This document shows positions 1 to 10,388 of a DNA stretch of 64,000 nt, piece after piece. The notes beneath the pieces are model-generated. The model was given only the letters and a program-made list of their open reading frames with translations, did not search any database and was not told where the DNA came from. The position numbers and the translations under genes were made by a program. Source of the stretch: Roseibium porphyridii (GTDB lineage: Bacteria > Pseudomonadota > Alphaproteobacteria > Rhizobiales > Stappiaceae); NCBI RefSeq assembly GCF_026191725.2, contig NZ_CP120863.1, positions 3,142,001 to 3,206,000 of the forward strand, given 5' to 3'. Position 1 is the first letter of the stretch. Each line of letters starts with the position of its first letter.

Positions 1-650
1 TCAAAGTAGGTTGAGAGATCCCCGTCAGCGGGGTCCTCAATCTCTCCGATATAGTCGGCCGTGATCAAAAGATACTCAGCGTTGCGGCTTTCGCTCTGGT
101 AAGCGTTCAACGCCTCCAGGTAGGCAACTGGTGCCTTCATGCTTCCAGCGATGCCTTCGGCGAGTTGGCTGCGTTCCGCAATATGACGGCGCTGGACGAC
201 ATATTCGTCTTCTGTATACCCGTTGCTTTGAAGCACTTGTTGCAATCGGGTGCGATCATAGCGTCCGCTTGAGCTTTGGAACGCCGGATCAGACTGAATG
301 ATTGTCGCCAGGCGCTCGTCCGATACGCTCAACTTCAATTCATTCGCTGCATTGTTCATCGCAGCTTCCGCGACCAACCTGCCGAGAGACTGCTGCGGGA
401 TGCCAAGTGCAGCTCCCTCGCTGGGTGTCAGCGGACGGCCAAGCTGTTGACCGAAACGGTTGAGATCCTGACGGTATGTGCGATCGAAATCGAGGAGGGA
501 GACTTCCGTGTCACCAACTCTTGCCGCAGTGTTTTGGCCGAAGCCCTGCAAGAAGTCGGTTACACCCCAGATGGCGAAGCTAAAGATCAGCAAGGCGATG
601 AATATTTTGGCAATCCATGTGCCAGCGCCCTTGCGCAGCGCGTCGAGCAT
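1..650 (-). CDS. PpiD-like SurA N-terminal domain peptidyl-prolyl isomerase, 3' end outside window
   Basis: Reading the minus strand from ATG at 650 gives an open frame to the window edge (about 216 residues). It starts MLDALRKGAGTWIAKIF and has one membrane segment at roughly residues 13-33 (IAKIFIALLIFSFAIWGV), then an extracytoplasmic region with two SurA_N-like stretches (FDRTYRQDLNRFGQQLGRPL; SDPAFQSSSGRYDRTRLQ, followed by the QVLQSNGYTEDEY motif). This is the layout of PpiD: a membrane-anchored periplasmic chaperone that helps outer-membrane and exported proteins fold as they leave Sec. The parvulin domain would lie beyond the window start, so catalysis cannot be judged. It is divergent from tpiA, as in many Hyphomicrobiales. 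Confidence 0.85.
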   Translation of the reverse strand, partial: MLDALRKGAGTWIAKIFIALLIFSFAIWGVTDFLQGFGQNTAARVGDTEVSLLDFDRTYRQDLNRFGQQLGRPLTPSEGAALGIPQQSLGRLVAEAAMNNAANELKLSVSDERLATIIQSDPAFQSSSGRYDRTRLQQVLQSNGYTEDEYVVQRRHIAERSQLAEGIAGSMKAPVAYLEALNAYQSESRNAEYLLITADYIGEIEDPADGDLSTYF

Positions 651-876
651 GACGTCTCCCGTATTCTTGTCATTCCAGCAGCCGAACAGCAGGCTGATTA
701 TGGGACCGGCTTCAGCCGGAGCGGGCGGATCATAATGAGGTCATGTCGCCGCCGCAAGGCGGTGACGCGTAACTTCAACGCAGATTTGATTTTGCTGGGC
801 AGGTGTGGATTGCAACATTGGGATGCTTCTGCTCTATAGGCGGCAAATTCTTGACATGCCTTGGGAGAAAAACACT

Positions 877-1635
877 ATGAGCGCAGCGATCAAGCCGCTG
901 GTGGCCGGAAACTGGAAAATGAATGGCCTGAAGGCCAGTCAGGCCGAGTTCTACAAGATGGTGGTTGGTATCTCCGACGAGGTTGCCGACACCGTTGACG
1001 CGATGATTTGCGCCCCTTCGACGCTCACCGCCCTGTTGGCCGAGAAAGCCGGTAAAGGGCCGCCCGCAATCGGCGGGCAGGATTGCCACACCGCTGCTTC
1101 TGGCGCCCATACCGGAGACATTTCTGCTGAAATGCTGGCCGATGCAGGCGCGAGCGCTGTGATTGTCGGGCACTCGGAGCGCCGCACGGATCATGGTGAA
1201 AGCGACGCAATCGTAAATGCCAAAGCACAGGCGGCTTGGCGTGCCGGTCTGATTGCAATCATTTGCGTGGGAGAAACAGAGGCTGAACGGAAAGCCGGGA
1301 ACGCGGTATCGATTGTCGAAGGCCAGCTGAATGCATCCATTCCGGACGGTGCGACAGCTGAAAACACTGTCGTCGCCTATGAACCGGTCTGGGCGATCGG
1401 TACCGGATTGACGCCGACTGCTGCGGATGTGGCAGAAATGCACAAGGCAATGCGGGTCAATTTGGAAGGACGACTGGGAAGCGAAGGACAGGCGATGCGC
1501 CTGCTTTATGGCGGTTCAGTCAAACCGGCAAACGCAAGAGAACTCATGTCTGTCGACAATGTAAATGGGGCGCTTGTAGGGGGAGCCAGCCTTAAGGCCG
1601 ATGACTTGTTGGGTATCCTGGCTGCCTATTCGTGA
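877..1635 (+). CDS. tpiA: triosephosphate isomerase
   Basis: Interconverts dihydroxyacetone phosphate and glyceraldehyde 3-phosphate in glycolysis and gluconeogenesis, in the cytoplasm. The 252-residue length is normal. Family motifs are all visible: GNWKMN with Lys14, VGHSERR with catalytic His99, [11 protein letters not shown] with catalytic Glu169, and the phosphate-binding YGGSVKPAN near residue 210. I chose ATG 877 because it follows GGGAGAAA and gives the canonical N-terminus; an upstream in-frame ATG at 805 would add 24 residues not expected in the family. One unusual detail is RRTDHGE after the catalytic histidine, where many homologues have RRxxxGE with other residues. Confidence 0.97.
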   Translation: MSAAIKPLVAGNWKMNGLKASQAEFYKMVVGISDEVADTVDAMICAPSTLTALLAEKAGKGPPAIGGQDCHTAASGAHTGDISAEMLADAGASAVIVGHSERRTDHGESDAIVNAKAQAAWRAGLIAIICVGETEAERKAGNAVSIVEGQLNASIPDGATAENTVVAYEPVWAIGTGLTPTAADVAEMHKAMRVNLEGRLGSEGQAMRLLYGGSVKPANARELMSVDNVNGALVGGASLKADDLLGILAAYS

Positions 1636-1643
1636 TCGGCAAG

Positions 1644-1668
1644 GTCTTGACGCTTCTGTGTTCAAGAC
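1644..1668 (+). other. inverted repeat after tpiA
   Basis: GTCTTGA (1644-1650) and TCAAGAC (1662-1668) form a perfect 7-bp stem with an 11-nt loop just after the tpiA stop. No T-run follows, so a simple intrinsic terminator is not supported. It may be a 3' end stabiliser or a chance hairpin. Confidence 0.35.
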
Positions 1669-1745
1669 GCAATTGAAGGGTGGAAAGCCACCTCGGTCTG
1701 GTGTAGAAGGCCGCCAAACTTGAATTCAATACAGAATGGCACTCG

Positions 1746-2129
1746 ATGGAAACCGTAGTCATCGTAATACACCTTATGGTCGTCCTGGCCCTGGTGCTTG
1801 TTGTCCTCCTTCAGCGCTCGGAAGGCGGAGCGCTTGGTATTGGCGGCGGTGGCGGCGGTGGCGGCCTGATGTCAAGCCGCGGCACGGCGAACATACTGAC
1901 CAGGGCAACTGCAATCCTGGCGGTGGCGTTTTTCGCAACGTCCCTGGCGCTTAGCCTGATTGCAAAAAACGAAGACAGCCCGGCGTCAATCCTGGATGCC
2001 GCTCCGGCTGCGATCGATGGTGCACCAGCTGTTCAAGATGGGGATACCCAAAATGGATCAGGCGGTATTCTTGATGATCTTCAGGGTCTAAGCCCACCCT
2101 CAGGCCCACAGGTGCCGACCGCGCAATAA
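1746..2129 (+). CDS. secG: preprotein translocase subunit SecG
   Basis: Small inner-membrane subunit of the SecYEG channel that assists SecA-driven protein export. The 127-residue product has two hydrophobic segments (about residues 2-22 and 55-76) separated by the family signature LLQRSEGGALGIGG with a glycine-rich loop (eight glycines in a row at about 33-40), then a hydrophilic Ala/Pro/Asp-rich tail typical of alphaproteobacterial SecG. It sits between tpiA and pyrG, the usual position in this group. The start is the ATG at 1746, giving METVVIVIHL directly before the first membrane segment. Confidence 0.95.
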   Translation: METVVIVIHLMVVLALVLVVLLQRSEGGALGIGGGGGGGGLMSSRGTANILTRATAILAVAFFATSLALSLIAKNEDSPASILDAAPAAIDGAPAVQDGDTQNGSGGILDDLQGLSPPSGPQVPTAQ

Positions 2130-2167
2130 GGCGGTTCTGAAGGCTCAACGGCCTTTCATCCAACAGA

Positions 2168-2198
2168 TGCCCTGCGGCTGATCTCGCAGGGCATTTTT
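2168..2198 (+). terminator. intrinsic terminator after secG
   Basis: TGCCCTGCG (2168-2176) pairs perfectly with CGCAGGGCA (2185-2193), 9-bp stem and 8-nt loop, followed by five T residues (2194-2198). It lies between secG and pyrG and should separate the tpiA-secG transcript from pyrG. Confidence 0.8.
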
Positions 2199-2258
2199 AT
2201 GTGTTAAGAACGCAACTCCCGAGTGGCCAAAGCGCCCTCGGCAAGGATATGGTATTGA

Positions 2259-3890
<1,632 letters not shown>

Positions 3891-3917
3891 TTGAACGTTC
3901 AACCCGAAGGAATGGCC

Positions 3918-4751
3918 ATGGTGCGCGGTCTTGATCATATCGTCGTCGCAGTAAAAGATCTTGATGCAGCCGGTCGTGCTTATGCCGAGCTTGGTTTTAC
4001 GGTGACGCCCGAGAACCGACACCCTTGGGGTACGGCAAATCGGCTGATTCAGGTTGATGGCTTCTTTATCGAGTTGTTGAGTGTGGCTGACGCGAGCCTT
4101 ATTGAGGAGCCAGCAGGAAAACACTTTTCATTTGGCGCTTTCAATCGGGACTTTCTGTCGCAAAGAGAAGGGGCCAGCATGCTGGTCCTGGAAAGCAAGG
4201 GTGCTGCGGAAGACCGTGATGCGTTCTTGAAGTCAGGTCTCGACCTCTATGAACCGTTTTCTTTTGAACGCACAGCTCATCTGAAAGACGGGTCCACAGC
4301 ATCTGTCGCCTTCGACTTGACGATCTTGAACAATCCGCTCTCTCCACAGATCGGCTATTTTACGTGTTTCAACAAATACCCCGAGAACTTCTGGAAACAA
4401 GATTTTCAGACGCATGCAAACGGCGCGCGCACAGTGCAAACTGTTTATATGCTTGCCGAAGATCCGTCGGATCATCATGAATTTCTGGGCGCTTTTGCTG
4501 GGCAACGCGAGATGCGGGCCACCAGTCTTGGATTGGAGTTGGAGACGCCTCGGGGAAAGGTGTTTGTGATCAGCCCCGCAGGATACAAATCGCTTGTCGG
4601 AGAAGCCGCCGCCAATGCCGTTGTCGGTGATCTGCCGCTTTTGGTTGCATTGGAGTTTGAATGTGACTGCCTTGATGCGACCAGGATCGTTCCCGCCAAT
4701 GAACTCTTCGGTCTCACGATTGTGCTCAAGCCGGCCAAAGAGCATAAGTAG
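3918..4751 (+). CDS. glyoxalase-like (VOC superfamily) domain protein
   Basis: A 277-residue protein beginning MVRGLDHIVVAVKDLD, the first beta-alpha strand of the vicinal oxygen chelate fold (the His after GLD is the usual first metal ligand). It resembles the Glyoxalase_3-like group (two tandem VOC modules; the HPWGTANRLIQ segment is typical). Substrate unknown. ATG 3918 is preferred to ATG 3912 and to the TTG directly after pyrG because AAGGA lies six bases before it. The gene starts only 27 bases after pyrG and is probably co-transcribed; no functional link to CTP synthesis is evident. Confidence 0.8.
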   Translation: MVRGLDHIVVAVKDLDAAGRAYAELGFTVTPENRHPWGTANRLIQVDGFFIELLSVADASLIEEPAGKHFSFGAFNRDFLSQREGASMLVLESKGAAEDRDAFLKSGLDLYEPFSFERTAHLKDGSTASVAFDLTILNNPLSPQIGYFTCFNKYPENFWKQDFQTHANGARTVQTVYMLAEDPSDHHEFLGAFAGQREMRATSLGLELETPRGKVFVISPAGYKSLVGEAAANAVVGDLPLLVALEFECDCLDATRIVPANELFGLTIVLKPAKEHK

Positions 4752-4852
4752 TGTCGGCTGAAGTCTAGTCCGCGGCTTTCAAAGACAACTCACCGAGTTG
4801 AAAACCTGACGCAATTTATCGTGTGCGCGAACAGGCGCGACCAGAATAATCT

Positions 4853-4881
4853 CTTGTTGAATCAACAAGTCCTTTTATAGT
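4853..4881 (+). promoter_or_regulatory. RND operon promoter with overlapping perfect inverted repeat
   Basis: TTGTTG (4854-4859), a 16-base spacer and TATAGT (4876-4881) make a good sigma70-type promoter upstream of the efflux operon. The perfect inverted repeat CTTGTTGA-A-TCAACAAG (4853-4869) covers the -35 box and half the spacer, which is where a TetR- or MarR-type repressor would block RNA polymerase. No regulator gene is adjacent, so the binding protein is unknown. Confidence 0.6.
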
Positions 4882-4933
4882 GAAGTTCGATCGTGCGCCT
4901 CGGCCTCAAGGGTCTGACAGCGGAGCTTCATGA

Positions 4934-6097
4934 ATGGCCATTTTTCATTTTTCCTCTTTTCACCGTTCAATTGCTATTGCCGGAGTCACTGCCGTTATTC
5001 TGGCAGGTTGCTCGGACAGTTCTCAGCAGACGGAAGCACCTGCGGCACCACCACCCGCAGTCACTGTTGCAAAGGTGACATCGCAGGATGTACGCGAAAG
5101 TGCGCGTTTTGTTGGACAAATCGCGGCCGTCGATCAGGTCGACCTGATTGCGCGTGTCAGCGGATTTCTGGAGGACAAATCGGTCCCGGACGGTTCTGTC
5201 GTGAAACAGGACGATCTCTTGTTCACAATCGAAAAAGCGCAATACGAAGCGGAGCTGACCAAGGCCAAAGCCGACGTTGCGAGCGCAAAAGCCGATTCGG
5301 CCCTGAAGGCTGCGGATGAAAAGCGTGACAAGGACTTGTTGGAGAAGGGGCACGTTTCTGAGGCCGCTTATGAGGCGACACTTGCGCAAAAGCAGCAAGC
5401 CGAAGCTTCAGTTGAGGCTGCTCAATCAGCTCTTCAGCAGGCCGAACTCAATTTGAGCTATACGAATGTATCCGCGCCGTTTCCCGGCCAGATCGGCAAA
5501 TCGACATACAGCGTCGGCGAAGTCGTTGGTCCGACAACGCAGCCGCTTGCGAAGCTCATCCGGCTCGCGCCCGTCTATGTGAATTTTTCGGTGTCAGAAG
5601 CGCAGTATCTGGACGCGGTGAAAACGCATGGCATCAAACCGGCAGACATCAGCCCGGATGAGTCGCCAGACATAAGTCTTGTTCTCCCCAATGGCGAGAC
5701 ATACGGAGAGAAGGGCAAGATTGTCTATATCGACAATCAGGTAGATCCAACCACCGGGACTATATCGTTCAGAGGCCAATTCCAGAACGAGGACGTGCGC
5801 CTGTTGGCAGGAACCTATGTCACCGTTGTGCTTGAAGCTCCCAAAACGGAAACCGCGCTAGTTGTTCCGCAGGCCGCCATTCAGCGCGATCAGCAAGGTG
5901 CTTTTGCGCTTGCCGTTACCTCCGACAAGAAGGTCGAGCAAAAATATGTAGAGCTCGGGCAGCAAATCGAAACAAATTTTGTGGTGACCAAAGGACTGGC
6001 GGAAGGTGATGAGGTTATCATCGAAGGCTTGCAGAAAGTCAGGCCCGGTGTCGAGGTAACCCCCGACCTTGCAGCCAAGCCGGCGGAGCAAAGCTAA
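4934..6097 (+). CDS. RND efflux periplasmic adaptor (membrane fusion protein), lipoprotein
   Basis: AcrA/MexA-type adaptor that links an inner-membrane RND pump to an outer-membrane channel. The 387-residue product has a signal peptide ending in the lipobox ILAGC with lipidated Cys26, then a Pro/Ala linker. The lipoyl/barrel-sandwich halves (FVGQIAAVDQVDLIARVSGFL; LSYTNVSAPFPGQIG) flank an alpha-helical hairpin rich in Ala, Lys and Gln (about residues 98-165), followed by beta-barrel and membrane-proximal domains. ATG 4934 is used, about eight bases after GGAG. It is followed without a gap by the pump gene. No TolC-type gene is present, so the channel must be encoded elsewhere. Confidence 0.93.
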   Translation: MAIFHFSSFHRSIAIAGVTAVILAGCSDSSQQTEAPAAPPPAVTVAKVTSQDVRESARFVGQIAAVDQVDLIARVSGFLEDKSVPDGSVVKQDDLLFTIEKAQYEAELTKAKADVASAKADSALKAADEKRDKDLLEKGHVSEAAYEATLAQKQQAEASVEAAQSALQQAELNLSYTNVSAPFPGQIGKSTYSVGEVVGPTTQPLAKLIRLAPVYVNFSVSEAQYLDAVKTHGIKPADISPDESPDISLVLPNGETYGEKGKIVYIDNQVDPTTGTISFRGQFQNEDVRLLAGTYVTVVLEAPKTETALVVPQAAIQRDQQGAFALAVTSDKKVEQKYVELGQQIETNFVVTKGLAEGDEVIIEGLQKVRPGVEVTPDLAAKPAEQS

Positions 6098-9000
6098 ATG
6101 TTTTCAAAATTTTTCATCTACCGGCCAAAATTTGCGCTGGTTATTTCAATTGTGATTACGATCGCCGGGATCCTGGGTTATCTGGCGCTTCCTGTTGAAC
6201 AGTTTCCGAATATTACGCCGCCAGTCGTCAACGTATCGGCGACTTATACTGGAGCGAACGCTGAAGTTCTTGAAGAAACGGTAGCTGCGCCGATCGAGGG
6301 GCAGGTCAATGGCGTCGACGACATGATTTACATGCAGTCGACCAGCAACGACAGCGGCAACTATTCCTTGAACGTGACATTCAATGTCGGAACAGACCCG
6401 GACATTGCGACAGTCAATACTCAGAACCGTGTGAGCCAGGCGACCAGCCAGCTGCCGAGCGAAGTTACAGCCAATGGCGTGACGGTCCAGAAGGCCAGCA
6501 CAAACATGTTGCTGGTTGTAACGTTGTATTCGCCGAAAGGCACATATGACGAAGTTTTTCTGTCAAACTATGCCTCGATCAATCTGAAGGATGCGCTGGC
6601 GCGCGTCCAAGGCGTTGGCCGCGCAGATGTCATGACAGACTTTGCCTACGGTATGCGGATCTGGCTCGATCCAGACAAGCTGACAAGCCTTGGCATGACA
6701 CCGACGGATTTTATCAACGCGGTTCGTGACCAGAACATTCAGGTTGCCGCGGGTCAGATCGGAGCGCCACCGGTTCCTGATGGGCAGCAGTTTCAGTACA
6801 CAATCAAGGCCAAGGGGCGACTGTCGACACCCGAAGAGTTTGAAGAGATTGTGCTTCGAACCGGCGACGACGGGGCCACTGTCACGATTGGTGATGTCGC
6901 TCGTGTCGAGCTCGGAGCGCAATTCTATAATGCCTCCGGTGAATTCAACGGACAGCCGTCCACCGTTCTTGCAATCTATCAGGCACCGGGTGCCAACGCT
7001 TTGCAGGTTGCCGAAGATGTCTTGAAACGCCTGGATAGTCTGTCTGAAACATTTCCTCCCGACATGGCCTATGGCGTGCCGTTTAACACGACCGACTTTG
7101 TCCAGGCATCCCTGGATGACGTGATCGCGACGCTCTTTCTGACCTTCCTGCTCGTTGTCTCAGTCGTATTTGTGTTCCTTGGCAATTGGCGGGCGACGAT
7201 CATTCCCACCGTTGCCATCCCGGTTTCGCTGATCGGAACGTTTGCGGTGCTGCTTGCGCTCGGCATGTCACTCAATACCATCTCGCTGTTCGCTCTGGTT
7301 CTGGCGATTGGTATCGTTGTTGATGATGCGATCGTTGTCGTTGAGAACGTGGAACGCATCATTGCGGATGAAGGATTGCCGCCCAAGGAAGCAACCGCAA
7401 AGGCCATGGAACAGATCACCAGTCCGGTGATTGCCACCACCTTGGTTCTGCTGGCTGTTTTTGTGCCTACAATCTTTATGCCCGGCATTACAGGTCGGCT
7501 CTATTCGCAGTTTGCGGTTACGATTTCCGTGTCTGTCGTGATCTCGTCGATCAACGCCTTGACCCTGTCTCCTGCGCTTTGCGGCCTTATCCTTAAAGCT
7601 CGTTCTGGTCCGCCTCGCGGCATCATGGGAATGTTCGACCGAGGCATTACATCGATCAGAGATGGCTATACCGCAATCGTACGCAGGCTTGTGCGTGTTG
7701 CATTTGTCGGCGTTGCGATTGTTGCCGGTGTGATAGCGGTTATTGTCACGCTCGGCGGAACATTGCCTCAAGGTTTTCTGCCATCGGAAGACCAGGGGTA
7801 CCTCATGGTCGATGTGCAGCTGCCGGACGGTGCTTCGCTCCAACGCACCGAGAGTGTTACTGAGCGTGTTGTTGAGCTGACATCAAACACCCCTGGAGTT
7901 GAAAACGTCGTGATCGTGAACGGGTTTTCTATCCTGAACGGCGCGACCTCTTCGAATGCAGCGCTCGTCATTGCAACGATGAGCAACTGGGAAGACCGGC
8001 AACAGCCGGATCTCAAGATCGATGCAATACTTGGAAAATTCTGGGCAGAGTTTTCGACAATCCCGGGCGCAAACATCATCGCCTTCAATCCGCCTCCCAT
8101 TCCAGGCCTAGGTACGACCGGCGGTGTCCAGATGATGTTGCAGCAAACTGCGGACGGAACTCCTCAGGATCTCGCGTCTGCAGTGGGTTCCATGGTCTAC
8201 TCGGCCAACCAAAGTGCAGACATCGCGCGCGCATATTCAACCTTCAGGGCGAACGTGCCACAGGTGTTCGTTGACCTTGATCGGCAGAAGGCCAAGACCC
8301 TCGGGATCAACGTCTCCGATGTCTTTACGACGTTGCAGGCTTATCTTGGATCCTACTATATCAACGACTTCAATATCTTTGGCCGCGTTTACAAGGTTAT
8401 GATCCAGGCTGAGGGTCAGTTTCGAGACCGTGTTGAAGATATCGGCGCGCTTTATGTGCGCACCGACGAAGGAACGATGGTGCCAATGCGCAGCATCCTG
8501 ACAACGCAGAACGTCCTCGGCCCTCAGATCCTGACGCGCTACAATATGTTCCGCTCTGCTGCCGTGATGGCTGATCCGGCTCCCGGTGCATCGACGGGCG
8601 TGGTCATCAACGAGGTTCAGACTGCTGCTCAGGAAGCCTTGCCACCCGGATATACCTATGAATGGACGGGCACCGCACTCCAGCAGCTAGGGTCTGGCAA
8701 CATTGTGATGTTCATTCTCATGTTGTCGGTGCTTTTCACCTATTTGTTCCTGGTTGCTCAGTACGAGAGCTGGACGATGCCGGTCGCCATTTTGATGTCG
8801 GTCTCATTTGCAATTCTTGGCGCCCTGGTTGCGGTTTTTGTGACGGGCGGCGACGTCAATCTCTACACGCAGATCGGAATGATCATGCTTGTGGGCATGG
8901 GGGCCAAGAATGCGATTCTGATTGTCGAATTCGCAATGGAACAACGTGACAGCGGTAAAGGTATTCGCGATGCGGCTGTTGAGGCGGCGCATTTGCGCTT

Positions 9001-9247
9001 TCGTGCCGTCATGATGACCGCTCTGTCGTTCCTGCTGGGTGTTGTGCCGTTGATGACGGCTTCTAGTGCCGGTGCAGCAAGCCAGAAAGCCATCGGTTTT
9101 GCGGTGTTTGGTGGAATGCTGTTTGCAACCTCGATTGGTGTTCTCTTGATCCCAATTCTTTATGTGAGCCTGCAGACGCTCCGTGAGAAGGTGAAAAGCC
9201 TCTTGGGTGGCGAAACGCACATTCAGAAGGAAAATCCGGTCGGATAA
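6098..9247 (+). CDS. RND multidrug efflux transporter, AcrB/HAE1 family
   Basis: Inner-membrane proton-driven drug exporter of 1,049 residues, the usual length. The N-terminus MFSKFFIYRPKFALVISI and the long periplasmic loops between TM1-TM2 and TM7-TM8 fit the family. TM4 contains the proton-relay motif GIVVDDAIVVVENVER with the adjacent aspartates, and TM10 contains GMGAKNAILIVEFA with the conserved lysine. The start codon follows the adaptor's TAA directly, indicating translational coupling. Expression is probably controlled by the operator at 4853-4869. Substrates cannot be predicted from sequence alone. Confidence 0.95.
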   Translation: MFSKFFIYRPKFALVISIVITIAGILGYLALPVEQFPNITPPVVNVSATYTGANAEVLEETVAAPIEGQVNGVDDMIYMQSTSNDSGNYSLNVTFNVGTDPDIATVNTQNRVSQATSQLPSEVTANGVTVQKASTNMLLVVTLYSPKGTYDEVFLSNYASINLKDALARVQGVGRADVMTDFAYGMRIWLDPDKLTSLGMTPTDFINAVRDQNIQVAAGQIGAPPVPDGQQFQYTIKAKGRLSTPEEFEEIVLRTGDDGATVTIGDVARVELGAQFYNASGEFNGQPSTVLAIYQAPGANALQVAEDVLKRLDSLSETFPPDMAYGVPFNTTDFVQASLDDVIATLFLTFLLVVSVVFVFLGNWRATIIPTVAIPVSLIGTFAVLLALGMSLNTISLFALVLAIGIVVDDAIVVVENVERIIADEGLPPKEATAKAMEQITSPVIATTLVLLAVFVPTIFMPGITGRLYSQFAVTISVSVVISSINALTLSPALCGLILKARSGPPRGIMGMFDRGITSIRDGYTAIVRRLVRVAFVGVAIVAGVIAVIVTLGGTLPQGFLPSEDQGYLMVDVQLPDGASLQRTESVTERVVELTSNTPGVENVVIVNGFSILNGATSSNAALVIATMSNWEDRQQPDLKIDAILGKFWAEFSTIPGANIIAFNPPPIPGLGTTGGVQMMLQQTADGTPQDLASAVGSMVYSANQSADIARAYSTFRANVPQVFVDLDRQKAKTLGINVSDVFTTLQAYLGSYYINDFNIFGRVYKVMIQAEGQFRDRVEDIGALYVRTDEGTMVPMRSILTTQNVLGPQILTRYNMFRSAAVMADPAPGASTGVVINEVQTAAQEALPPGYTYEWTGTALQQLGSGNIVMFILMLSVLFTYLFLVAQYESWTMPVAILMSVSFAILGALVAVFVTGGDVNLYTQIGMIMLVGMGAKNAILIVEFAMEQRDSGKGIRDAAVEAAHLRFRAVMMTALSFLLGVVPLMTASSAGAASQKAIGFAVFGGMLFATSIGVLLIPILYVSLQTLREKVKSLLGGETHIQKENPVG

Positions 9248-9258
9248 GTCCGGATTTT
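9231..9258 (+). terminator. terminator overlapping the end of the RND pump gene
   Basis: AAAATCCGG (9231-9239) pairs perfectly with CCGGATTTT (9250-9258) across a 10-nt loop that includes the stop codon. The 3' arm supplies the T-run. It ends the efflux operon. Confidence 0.65.
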
Positions 9259-9487
9259 CAGCTTTCTTGCTTATCGAAGTCTTAAGCGCCAATACATGGA
9301 ACCAACCAAGCAATTGGTTCGTTTCTTAAGGGGGCTTGAGCGAGATCAGAACCGGCTCAGCATTGAAGGGCCGACAGACTTGCAAGTGTATTCAGAAAAC
9401 ACAAAAAACTGCGCGTCAGCGTTCACGCGTCGCGCTGGCAAAAATCCATTTGTATTTTGGAGGAGCTTGCTAAGTCGTTGGAAATAT

Positions 9488-9563
9488 TGGTGAGCCGACA
9501 GGGGTTCGAACCCTGGACCTACTGATTAAAAGTCAGTTGCTCTACCAGCTGAGCTATCGGCTC
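9488..9563 (-). tRNA. tRNA-Lys (anticodon TTT), CCA encoded
   Basis: On the minus strand the 76-nt sequence folds as a standard cloverleaf: acceptor GAGCCGA/TCGGCTC (7 bp), D stem GCTC/GAGC, anticodon stem ACTGA/TCAGT with loop CTTTTAA (anticodon TTT), T stem CAGGG/CCCTG with loop TTCGAAC, discriminator A and an encoded CCA at 9490-9488. It reads AAA and, with wobble modification, AAG codons. It lies between the efflux operon and an AT-rich spacer. Confidence 0.95.
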
Positions 9564-9934
9564 TCACCAATTTCCGGTGCAACAACAGCGTCTGCGTTCG
9601 TCGCCGCCGCGTTGGTGGCGTGTGTTTAGGCCGACAAAGAGGACATTGCAAGAGGCAATTTTGATTTTTTCAACAGCCTCGAAAAAAACATAGCGAATGC
9701 TGTTTGAACGGCGAATAAACGCTCATGAGAACTCAAACGGGAAAGAGTTTTTAAATAAAAACAAAAACTAATAGTGATGTAAAATTGCAAATACATACAA
9801 TCATTTCAAATACAATTTAAATGCTAATCAAGTAGATTCAAATTTAAGAAAATAATGATCATTCTCCTGCAAAAACTGTCAGGTGGCGCAATAAAGCTTT
9901 GTGGGGTAACGTCTTTGAGCACTTGAGAGGTTAC
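9564..9934. other. 371-base spacer with an AT-rich segment
   Basis: Between tRNA-Lys and the small gene at 9935 I see no convincing gene. The first 100 bases have normal composition and hold the tRNA promoter candidate. From about 9650 to 9890 the sequence is strikingly AT-rich, with runs such as TTTTTAAATAAAAACAAAAA and the short palindrome AATGATCATT near 9853-9862. Such a segment could hold a promoter or bind an AT-preferring nucleoid protein (MucR/Ros type in this group), which is inference. Confidence 0.5.
9623..9651 (-). promoter_or_regulatory. candidate promoter of tRNA-Lys
   Basis: On the minus strand TTGCAA (9651-9646), a 17-base spacer and TAAACA (9628-9623) lie about 60 bases before the mature tRNA 5' end. 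The spacing is ideal; the -10 match is moderate. Confidence 0.4.
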
Positions 9935-10228
9935 ATGCAATCAACAACTATGGACACACACACGAGCTCGGTGGAGTTCGATTTCGTGAAAGGGCACATC
10001 GCTGCAACGATGACCTTGATTCACGGACTGATTGATCAAGGCTTGATAGACAGACAACAGCTGGATGCATTTTTCGCGTCTTTCGTCGGGGATCTCCCCC
10101 ATAGCCGTGAAACGCTTGGTTTGCGATTGATCCTCGATCAGTGGCGCCAGGGTTTGAGAGACGGTGCAGATCAGGAGACTCTGGAAGGGCAGCTGTTCGA
10201 AGTCATTAATGGAGGGAAGGCAAACTAG
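9935..10228 (+). CDS. hypothetical small protein, 97 aa
   Basis: Not recognised. ATG 9935 follows AGAGG at a good distance and gives a soluble, acidic, mostly helical-looking protein starting MQSTTMDTHTSS. A central stretch, HIAATMTLIHGLIDQGLIDR followed by QQLDAFF, looks like two amphipathic helices, and a second helical stretch follows (RLILDQWRQGLRDGAD). A later ATG at 9950 is also possible. There are no cysteines, signal peptide or membrane segment. It stands alone between the AT-rich spacer and a strong terminator, so it is probably monocistronic. Confidence 0.6.
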   Translation: MQSTTMDTHTSSVEFDFVKGHIAATMTLIHGLIDQGLIDRQQLDAFFASFVGDLPHSRETLGLRLILDQWRQGLRDGADQETLEGQLFEVINGGKAN

Positions 10229-10299
10229 ACGTACGAATGTGACCGGCCTTGGGTTGGGGGCCGGAGCATGTTCCTTAAGGGAAATGCTGGGTTACAATG

Positions 10300-10320
10300 A
10301 GGCGCTTGAGCGCCTTTTTT
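10300..10320 (+). terminator. intrinsic terminator after the 97-aa gene
   Basis: AGGCGC-TTGA-GCGCCT (10300-10315) is a perfect 6-bp stem with a tetraloop followed by a T-run. It ends the transcript of the small gene about 70 bases downstream of its stop codon. Confidence 0.85.
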
Positions 10321-10388
10321 GTTGAATATCGTAAAGTGCTTTAGTCCAACCTCACCAGACAAGCTGAACTGGTCAGAAATCATTTGGT

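Noticed and set aside
851..879. TTGACA with a possible -10 at the tpiA start
   Set aside because: The -10 would overlap the start codon and only weakly matches; the ribosome site in between argues against a leaderless message.
4786..4800. CAACTC-ACC-GAGTTG hairpin after the glyoxalase-like gene
   Set aside because: A 6-bp stem followed by AAAA, not T; a terminator on the plus strand is not supported.
9296..9493. 65-codon frame across the tRNA-Lys 3' end
   Set aside because: It runs into the antisense of the tRNA and has no ribosome site.
9846..9862. Fur-box-like AATAATGATCATT before the small gene
   Set aside because: Too short and in an AT-rich stretch where such matches occur by chance.
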